DNA of 64,000 nucleotides from Hygrocybe punicea. Lineage: Eukaryota; Basidiomycota; Agaricomycetes; Agaricales; Hygrophoraceae. The notes under the pieces were generated by a model. It was not told the origin of the DNA and did no database searches. It saw only the letters and a program-made list of their open reading frames with translations. Positions 58,082 through 64,000 of this stretch are shown here, piece after piece. The stretch's first letter is position 1. Every line of letters begins with the position of its first letter. Made by a program: the position numbers and the translations under genes. The DNA lies in NCBI GenBank assembly GCA_963556145.1, contig OY744463.1, positions 2,728,001 to 2,792,000 of the forward strand, read 5' to 3'.

Positions 58082-59591
58082 ATTGCTGTTTTCAAAATGC
58101 ATGACATTTTTTGAAATAAATAAATCTTTCAAAGAACGAAGGACCATAATCATGGGAAATTTTCCATATATGGTAGCACTGTGAACTGGACAGTGAATGC
58201 GAACCCTTTCCCATTGTTGTGGTTACTGTAGCCCCCTGTGTACAATGTCAATAAAAGAATTGCTGAACATGTTGTAGAGGGCAGGGTCCCTCTATACACG
58301 AAAACCCGACATATACGACACAACCCGAATCTGCACAAAGACCTATAACGAACCCAATCGAAATACGTACCAAAATCCACCGAACCTGGATCCAGACCCG
58401 ATCTGCAACACAGTGCGACACTCAACCCAATTGTATATGTTCTCATCGTGACGATCATCGACACTGGTTCACTCCTATACTACAGTTCCTATCACGTTTC
58501 GTTGTAGAGATCCATATCTCTGTGAGCACGTATTCTTCTACTTTCCTTCATCCTTCTTCCTTCTGCATTCCCCTCCATTCATTAGATTCCATTTTCTTAG
58601 TACACTCCCTTTTATAGATACTATACAGTACCTATATAGTGTTTTGTGTACATACATACAAACAAGCTGAGTTTTGGGTTTTCACCCCAACGACAAGAAC
58701 TTGCACACCCTGAATCTGCACCTACAAAGGCTGCGTTCACCACATCTGGAGCTGTTACGGATCGCTTCTGCAGCGGGCTCCGGCAACAATCAACTTAACA
58801 GGGGGACGGTTTCCAGAGGGAAGAACAGCAGTTTCATTGGTAGATAACACTGCTACAAGGGGGGAGATTCGTGGTCTAAAGTCATTGCAAGCTGTGGGGG
58901 TTACCCAAGACAAGGGGGTCTGCCCCAAGAACCAGACTAAACGTAAAGAAAGGAAAAGAAGAAAAAGTCCGAACCAACAACAAGAACAGTATATATAGTG
59001 ACTGGTCTTAAGGGGAGGTAAATAGAAATACAACCATGAAGCCACAACATGTCCAACTCTACCATGTGTTCACCATGAGGCATACATGAGGCATCCTCAT
59101 GTCGATGTTCTCGCGATCCAACTGGAGGCCCGGGTGTCATTGAGGATAGAAGAGGTCCAGATGACTCGGATGATTTGTCATCGGATCATGTGACATGCAG
59201 AATTGCCAATTCGGGGTCTACACTTGCTGTAACAGGCAAGTGCGCAGTTTGGCAAGTGCATTGCACGGTCGGGTTGAAGATGGGTATCGTCCAGTATGGG
59301 GCTGGTGATAAGAGTGTCTTGAGGTAGCGTGGATATAGCGGCAAGGTTGGTATGAAAGAAAATGAAGGAATGTGTGGAGGAAAAAACCAACTGGGACAGT
59401 GGGCTAGTTGAGGTCAGACATGTGAACAGCATCAGCTGTACCGGATGACGATGTGACGGCGAGTTCTGTTGTAGACCCGAATGGGAATCTACGGAAAGGG
59501 TTGATCAGCTAATAAGTGATCAGAGGAATTTAGTTTCTATAGTGTCTAGTCAATCCAACCCGAATCCGGGGTTCTGGATCAGAGGGGAAGT
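58082..59591. other. Repeat-derived DNA without recognised genes
   Basis: Contains pieces that look like old transposons: a run of ACCCGA/CCCGAA words at about 58300-58410, T/C-rich tracts (58530-58600), and purine runs (GGGGGGAG near 58861, GAAAAGAAGAAAAA near 58955). No reverse transcriptase, transposase or host gene motif is visible in any frame. Confidence 0.4.
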
Positions 59592-59599
59592 GAAGGGAG
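59592..59599. repeat. Left 8-bp target-site duplication of the hAT-like element
   Basis: GAAGGGAG directly before the left terminus; the identical octamer follows the right terminus at 63605-63612. Confidence 0.85.
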
Positions 59600-60287
59600 T
59601 AGTGTTGCTAAAGTTCGGTTCGGTCCGGTTTTTCGACTTTTTTTGGAAAACCGGAACCGAAACTGTTGGTTCGGTTCAGCCAAATGCCGGACCGGAACTG
59701 GAACCGCGTCGAACGGTTTCAACGCGTTCGGTCTGCGTTCGAACGCGGTTCGAACCGCGAACCAACCTCCAAATCTCCTCGTGAAGACCAGGCACACATC
59801 AATTGATGTGGCGCTGGGTTTCACGAGGGAAGCAGGAGGTGGGATGGGAGGTGGGGTGGTTGTAGCTTCAGGCTGGGGCATCTTCGGGCCCGGTACGGTG
59901 CATTGGCGGGTGGATGGAGGCGGGATGGTCGAAGGCGTGGACCGTGCCTGTCTGCGGTGGTGGGGAAAATTCGACAGCAAACGAAAAAAGACTTACCTGG
60001 CGACCGGGGTGGGTGCACCACTCTCCCGGCCAGTTCTCTCGCTTTCCGCAGCCAGTTCTCTCGCTTTCCGCGTTTTTTTTGTGCGTGGTTGTTGCCGTTG
60101 TTGGGCCTTTCCGCGTCCTTCTTCATCGTTGCCATGCCGAATTCCTCGCAAACGACGTCTGCGCATCTGTTGACGCATCAGCCCGGGTTTGCGAGGTGTG
60201 TGGTTAGCAAGTTGTCGATGGGTTAAAGCTAGCGTACGTACCTGGGCTGGTAGGTGGGCGCACCACCCTACCAGCCTTCAACTTCCC

Positions 60288-60288
<1 letters not shown>

Positions 60289-60323
<35 letters not shown>
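60289..60323. repeat. GTT microsatellite
   Basis: About 11-12 perfect GTT units followed by degenerate TGTTGG units to about 60345, inside the hAT-like element. Related CTG/GTC-rich low-complexity DNA continues to about 60550; ORFs predicted here are Leu/Ser/Cys strings caused by the repeat. Confidence 0.9.
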
Positions 60324-60602
60324 CGTGTTGGTGTTGGTGTTGTAGGCGGCAGTGGTCACGATCATCCGCGTTTGAGGTGGCAGGTTGCTGCTGCCGCCGG
60401 TGTTGCTCTGCTGCTGCTGCTGCTGTTGCGGTTGCTGTCGCTGGGGATCATTTGGCCGTCGTCGTCGTCGTCGCTGTCGTCGTCATCGGGGTGGTGGCAT
60501 TGGTGGTGTTGCCACTGCCGTTGCTGCTGCTGCCGCTGCTGCCATCGATTCACTCTGACTCGCGTTGGAACGCGAGGGAGGTTGTTGGGTGAAGTCGACC
60601 GT

Positions 60603-60757
60603 TGGAGAGGTGCCGATGGGCTAGCAGGGAGTCCTCTAGCTCAATCGCTAAGCTCGAGTCACTAAGATCAATCCTAATCCTACTGACTACCAAACAGAGC
60701 TATCTACTGAATCCAACCGTGGGAAGGTCACGTGATCTACCAGATCTCCCTACCACA
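60603..60757 (-). repeat. 3' LTR (155 bp)
   Basis: Identical in all bases to 63053-63207. It starts TGTGGTAGGG and ends CTCTCCA on the minus strand. Confidence 0.88.
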
Positions 60758-60770
60758 TGTCCCCTCCTCC
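60758..60770 (-). promoter_or_regulatory. Polypurine tract next to the 3' LTR
   Basis: On the minus strand GGAGGAGGGGACA abuts the first base of the 3' LTR, the place where plus-strand DNA priming occurs in LTR elements. Confidence 0.65.
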
Positions 60771-61184
60771 AAAATGGCAGCGTCCCCGCTGCCAGCGAAA
60801 GAGAAAAGAGGGAGACAGAAAGACAAGAAGAGAGATGGAAAGGAATAACAAAAATGGAAAAGAAATGGACAAGAGTCATATAGGGAAAGCAATGGGAAAA
60901 AAGAAGAATATTAAAAATGCCTATCTTGGCTTCTTCCAACCTAGGGCCTGGAGAGCTCTACTCAAGTCTGAGAGACGAGGGTCCTGGTCCCAGTCGAGAC
61001 AGGTAGATCTCGGGGCAGTTGGGTATGTCGTGTGGAAAGGCTTCATGAAGATGGGTCGGCCAGGTGCGATGCCAGATGGGTGGGATCGTGTGAATGCTGG
61101 ACCAGGTGGTCTTGTGTATATGCAGCGAGCTCGAGGGCGTGCGTGGCGTTGTCGAATACGACGTTGAAGGGTGGCGAAGGGCCG

Positions 61185-62789
61185 TCAGTTGTCGGAGAAG
61201 AGTCCTGAAAGGTCGCGAGGTGGGTATTTGGCTGGGAAAACGGGGCAAAGTGGGATCGTCGTGGCGTCTTCAGCCCAGTCGAACCGCGTAGGTTGTGCTG
61301 GCATAGACGTTGGGGCGGGGTTGGGCACACAAACGGAGCCGTCCACGGTCTCCTCTTGGTCCGTCTCGTCGTCGCCTCGGCGCATGCCCCCGTTCGTCTT
61401 TGGGGCGGCCTCGCTCGTCTCGCCTCCTCTTGGTGTCGTTGTCTCCTCTTTCTTCGTGCTGTCTCCTTCCCTCTCATTCCTTTCGTTCGCGTACACGCCG
61501 GTTCGTGTTTCGACATCGCTTGGCTTTGGGGGTCGCATTGGCGACGTCTGGACGGCGACGTTGTGTCTTTGGGCTTGCGTGGGCGTGGACTGACTGGGCA
61601 CTGGTGCCGGCGTGGTGGATTCACGGTCTGAGACGCGTATGGATGCGTTTTGTAGCGGGGGTGTTGATTCTTGAGCAGGTGGGCTTGTTGGGACACGCTG
61701 GGACGCGTTTCTGTGCATGAACGGGGCCGTTTGGGTGGGCATTGGGACATGGAAGGCGTCGCGTTCAGTGTTGGGCGACGGGGAATGTGCTGGGACGTGT
61801 GGGGCCGTTCTCGTCGCGTGTGTGTGGGCTGGTACTTCGATACGCGGTGGTTCTGATGACGTGGCACGTCCTGGTGCAGCGGGGGTCGTTTTTGGCGAGG
61901 GTGGGTAAGCTGGAGCTTGCTGAGACGCGTTTCCGCGTGCGCGTGGGGCCGTGTGAGCGTTCTTATGTGCACTGGGTGCCGGTGGATGCGCTTGCGGCTC
62001 GTCCGTTTGTACTGACGCGAACACGAAGGTGTGTGGGGTCGTTTGGGCTGACTTTGACGCGTGGCGCGTAGTTTTCGGTGTGGGGGCACAGGTGGGGGCC
62101 GGTGATATGTAGACTTGCGGCGTCGTTGACGCAGACGCGTGGATGGACAGTTCTGTCTGGGTCGACGTGTGGTGTGTCGTTTTCGGAGTGAGCGGGTGAG
62201 CTGGGGTTCTGGTTGCGGCTGAGCCGATGGACAGCGTTGTCTGTATGCTTGTAGCAGTGTAGGTGAGTGCCATTTGGGTCGACGTGGATGCGTAGATGGG
62301 CCGATTATGTTGGGTTGGCGGTTCCGTTTGTGTTGTTGCTGATATTTTCACTAGCGGTGTGCTGGTTTGCACGGTGTCAGGCGATTGGCAGGCTGCATCC
62401 GAACAGCCATCGTTGTACCCTTCGGTATAGCCGTCGTATTGGCCAAAGTCCTTGCCATCCTCATACCCTGCTTCGTATCCTACCAATCGGCCATCGTTGT
62501 AGGCTCTTCGTTGGTCTTCATCTGCTTTCACGGCTCTTTTGGATGCTTGTTCGGCTGTTGTCAATTGTCCAAGAGCAAATGCGATCTCGAAAAATTCTTT
62601 TAAGGCATTGGCCTTGTCGAATGAAGCGTCGAACTCGTTGACGGCAGCTTTGCGGATGTTATCTTTATATTCGACCGTGTATTTGTCTATCGTAGTCGAT
62701 TCGCTAAGTGTGGTAGCTCGAGTTGGCTTGACATGGTGTGCGGCTTTTGCTTTCTTTGTAGCAGCTTTTTTGTTGCTGGGGCCTGGCAT
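61185..62789 (-). CDS. QT-motif repeat protein, sole ORF of the LTR element
   Basis: The likely start is MPGPSNKKAATKKAKAAHHV at 62789; an in-frame ATG at 62870 would add a hydrophobic stretch. Regions: a basic head; a helical part (DNIRKAAVNEFDASFDKANA, LGQLTTAEQASKRAVKADED); a Gly/Tyr/Asp repeat (GYEAGYEDGKDFGQYDGYTE, GYNDG); then some 250 residues where TQT, TQTE, VQTD, IQTT or SAQTT motifs recur roughly every 15-30 residues between Pro/Thr/His-rich spacers. An acidic/basic block follows (NERNEREGDSTKKEETTTPR), ending KYPPRDLSGLFSDN. About 535 residues. No gag, zinc knuckle or enzyme motif. VQTD/TQT-type motifs resemble dynein light-chain LC8 binding sites; that link is inference. The frame is open for its whole length inside a non-autonomous element, which suggests it is maintained. 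Confidence 0.6.
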   Translation of the reverse strand: MPGPSNKKAATKKAKAAHHVKPTRATTLSESTTIDKYTVEYKDNIRKAAVNEFDASFDKANALKEFFEIAFALGQLTTAEQASKRAVKADEDQRRAYNDGRLVGYEAGYEDGKDFGQYDGYTEGYNDGCSDAACQSPDTVQTSTPLVKISATTQTEPPTQHNRPIYASTSTQMALTYTATSIQTTLSIGSAATRTPAHPLTPKTTHHTSTQTELSIHASASTTPQVYISPAPTCAPTPKTTRHASKSAQTTPHTFVFASVQTDEPQAHPPAPSAHKNAHTAPRARGNASQQAPAYPPSPKTTPAAPGRATSSEPPRIEVPAHTHATRTAPHVPAHSPSPNTERDAFHVPMPTQTAPFMHRNASQRVPTSPPAQESTPPLQNASIRVSDRESTTPAPVPSQSTPTQAQRHNVAVQTSPMRPPKPSDVETRTGVYANERNEREGDSTKKEETTTPRGGETSEAAPKTNGGMRRGDDETDQEETVDGSVCVPNPAPTSMPAQPTRFDWAEDATTIPLCPVFPAKYPPRDLSGLFSDN

Positions 62790-63031
62790 GTCGATTGCGA
62801 AAAGTAAGAGAGCTGGGATGCAAATGTGAAACGCGAGGACGCAGGGTGTAAAACGCGGAGACGCAGGCACGAAACCTTAGAGACGCAGAGAGGCAAAGAC
62901 GCAAAACGCGGGAACGCAAAATCACTGAAACGCTAAGACGCTGGACGCTGAGACACTAAGATACTGAGACAAAAGCACCAAAGAGACTTGGGATGCAACA
63001 AGAAAGCAGGAGCAGGCGTGTTAAAGGTCGA

Positions 63032-63049
63032 ATCACGCTCTCATCACCA
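63032..63049 (-). other. Candidate primer-binding site
   Basis: Three bases inside the 5' LTR, the minus strand reads TGGTGATGAGAGCGTGAT, and TCGACC follows shortly after. A TGG start is what a tRNA 3' CCA end would pair with. I cannot name the tRNA. Confidence 0.45.
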
Positions 63050-63052
63050 CGA

Positions 63053-63207
63053 TGGAGAGGTGCCGATGGGCTAGCAGGGAGTCCTCTAGCTCAATCGCTA
63101 AGCTCGAGTCACTAAGATCAATCCTAATCCTACTGACTACCAAACAGAGCTATCTACTGAATCCAACCGTGGGAAGGTCACGTGATCTACCAGATCTCCC
63201 TACCACA
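63053..63207 (-). repeat. 5' LTR (155 bp)
   Basis: Identical to 60603-60757. It contains a CACGTG word at 63179-63184 that could be a promoter element. Confidence 0.88.
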
Positions 63208-63604
63208 CCGTGGGCGCCTTATTTATGTGGTCAAGGTGGGCCCTGTGGGGCTGTTCTATGTAAAAAAATGTCAGTAAAATATGAAATAAAGTCATTACTC
63301 ACCGTGGTTGTTGAGTAACGTTAGTGTTGAGTCGAACTTGAAGTTGCGCGCGAGTATGTTTAAGGTCACATGACCTAAGTTCACGCGACTGCATAGAAAA
63401 AAATGTGAAGGATTAAGTAAATGAGTATCTACGTAGGTAACTATACATTACGGTTCGCGGTTTGAACCGCATGTCAGTGCCAGAACCGCAAACTTAACCA
63501 GCGGTTCGGTTCAGCCAAATGGCTGAACCAGAACCGAACTTCCGGTTCGGTTCGCGGTTCAAACCAGGTTCGGATCGGTTCCGAACCGAACTTCGGCATC
63601 ACTA

Positions 63605-63612
63605 GAAGGGAG
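63605..63612. repeat. Right 8-bp target-site duplication of the hAT-like element
   Basis: GAAGGGAG, identical to 59592-59599. Confidence 0.85.
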
Positions 63613-64000
63613 TGGAGTACGAAGACTAATATGGGGACGATACGAAGCAAGGACTAAGAAATAGAACTGAAGGGGAGCGATAACCTGTATTTTCTATATG
63701 ATGGGATGTAATATATGGTTGTAGTATAAGGGTACATCTTTTATACTACTGGGAGAGATCCTGTGCTCTAGTAACTATGTACTACAACCGAAGGCTGTAA
63801 CTGATAGGAGAGGAGTGGAGCGGAGTATAGGAGGAATGATGCTATGTACTAAGTAACGGGAAACGAAGATATATCATATGTAACTATATACGTACTGATT
63901 CCGGGTCGTTAGAGACATCGCATCTTGAGTATGAACGATTCCGGAGGCGGAATCCGGAGCGGAATTGACGGAGAGGACCGGAATCGGACGGAATCGACGA
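63613..64000. other. Repeat-like DNA to the window edge
   Basis: No gene. A GTAGTATAA/TTATACTAC hairpin occurs near 63720-63752. The last 70 bases carry repeated GGAATC/CCGGA words (GATTCCGG, GGAATCCGG, GGAATTG, CCGGAATCGG), resembling the subterminal repeats of another DNA transposon cut by the edge. Confidence 0.4.

Larger units (their letters stand above)
60603..63207 (-). mobile_element. Non-autonomous LTR retroelement nested in the hAT-like element
   Basis: Identical 155-bp direct repeats (60603-60757 and 63053-63207) start with TG and end with CA, and the whole is flanked by CCGT on both sides (60599-60602 and 63208-63211), a 4-bp target duplication. Read on the minus strand, the 5' LTR is followed after three bases by a TGG-starting primer-binding-like site, and the 3' LTR is preceded directly by a purine tract (GGAGGAGGGG). 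The internal 2.3 kb has one long ORF on the same strand and no gag-pol, protease or integrase motifs. This makes it a LARD/TRIM-like element mobilised in trans. Identical LTRs suggest recent insertion. Confidence 0.85.
59600..63604. mobile_element. Non-autonomous hAT-like DNA transposon
   Basis: The left terminus reads TAGTGTTGCTAAAGTTCGGT and the right, reverse-complemented, TAGTGATGCCGAAGTTCGGT; including four further bases, 21 of 24 positions agree. Flanking 8-bp duplications are identical. An 8-bp duplication with a (T/C)AGTGNTGC terminus is the hAT superfamily signature. Subterminal DNA at both ends is packed with GGTTCGG/CCGAACC words (59613-59770 and 63450-63597), typical of transposase binding regions. 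Without the nested retroelement (60603-63207 plus its 4-bp duplication) the element is about 1.4 kb. It encodes no transposase, so it depends on one made elsewhere. It also contains a GTT microsatellite at 60289-60323. Confidence 0.88.

Noticed and set aside
56868..58240. Helitron borders around the foldback (CTGACTA, GTAGCCCCCTG)
   Set aside because: No CTRR end with a preceding hairpin at a credible distance and no Rep/helicase motif; the words are too short to count.
59643..60173. A 176-codon plus-strand ORF at the left end of the hAT-like element
   Set aside because: It starts inside the subterminal GGTTCGG array and reads through low-complexity DNA; no transposase or zinc-finger motif.
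60189..60665. Plus-strand ORFs of Cys/Leu/Val strings
   Set aside because: Direct products of the GTT/CTG-type microsatellite.
61043..62089. A 348-codon minus-strand ORF rich in Pro, His, Arg and Thr
   Set aside because: It overlaps the QT-motif ORF in another frame; its composition is what the Thr/Pro-rich codons give when shifted, and it begins and ends at no sensible border.
1..64000. CRISPR arrays, bacterial operons, prophage
   Set aside because: Introns throughout, eukaryotic families only, and no regularly spaced identical short repeats.
1..64000. tRNA or rRNA genes
   Set aside because: I saw no cloverleaf with A and B boxes; short B-box-like words alone were not accepted. A covariance-model scan would decide.

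Overview
The window reads as nuclear DNA of a mushroom-forming basidiomycete (Agaricomycetes). The genes are densely packed, with many introns of about 45-65 bp. Core fungal genes are interleaved with families I know mainly from agarics: a DUF6698-type protein, a divergent Spt5-like KOW protein, a REB1/TTF1-like Myb protein and a Git3/cAMP-receptor-like 7TM receptor family. All identifications come from reading motifs and joining exons by hand; no database search was possible.

Layout. (1) 1-9.3 kb is a graveyard of broken genes: the edge of an amidase, a protein kinase with an altered DFG motif and no C-lobe end, an internal CAND1 fragment, an unrecognised minus-strand multi-exon gene, a frameshifted GH20 beta-hexosaminidase and a frameshifted coiled-coil fragment. 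(2) 9.3-21.5 kb holds a 200-base assembly gap and a block of lineage-specific genes (unknown protein, Mug135-like coiled coil, Spt5-like, REB1-like, two small coiled-coil genes, DUF6698). (3) 21.5-33.7 kb is a housekeeping stretch: NOP6, SED5, a GpsA-type glycerol-3-phosphate dehydrogenase, an ankyrin/CCCH protein, the purine enzyme ADE5,7 and the U-box cyclophilin CYP8. (4) 33.9-44.0 kb is an inverted duplication: phytase plus 7TM receptor on the plus strand, VPS20 at the axis, then receptor and a decayed phytase on the minus strand. (5) 44.2-56.9 kb is again ordinary: PP2C phosphatase, gamma-glutamyltranspeptidase, prefoldin 6, a mucin-like membrane protein, WRAP73 and an MFS transporter. 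(6) 56.9-64 kb is repetitive: a 715-bp near-perfect foldback, then a 4,005-bp hAT-like DNA element with a perfect 8-bp target duplication. Inside it lies a 2.6-kb LTR retroelement with identical 155-bp LTRs, a polypurine tract and one non-pol ORF rich in QT motifs.

The genes do not form one pathway. The housekeeping set covers ribosome biogenesis, vesicle fusion, purine and glycerolipid synthesis, spliceosomal proline isomerisation, endosomal sorting, tubulin/actin folding and spindle-pole function. The most unusual parts are the nested mobile elements at the right end, the inverted phytase-receptor cassette around VPS20, and four introns whose best-fitting donor is GC instead of GT.
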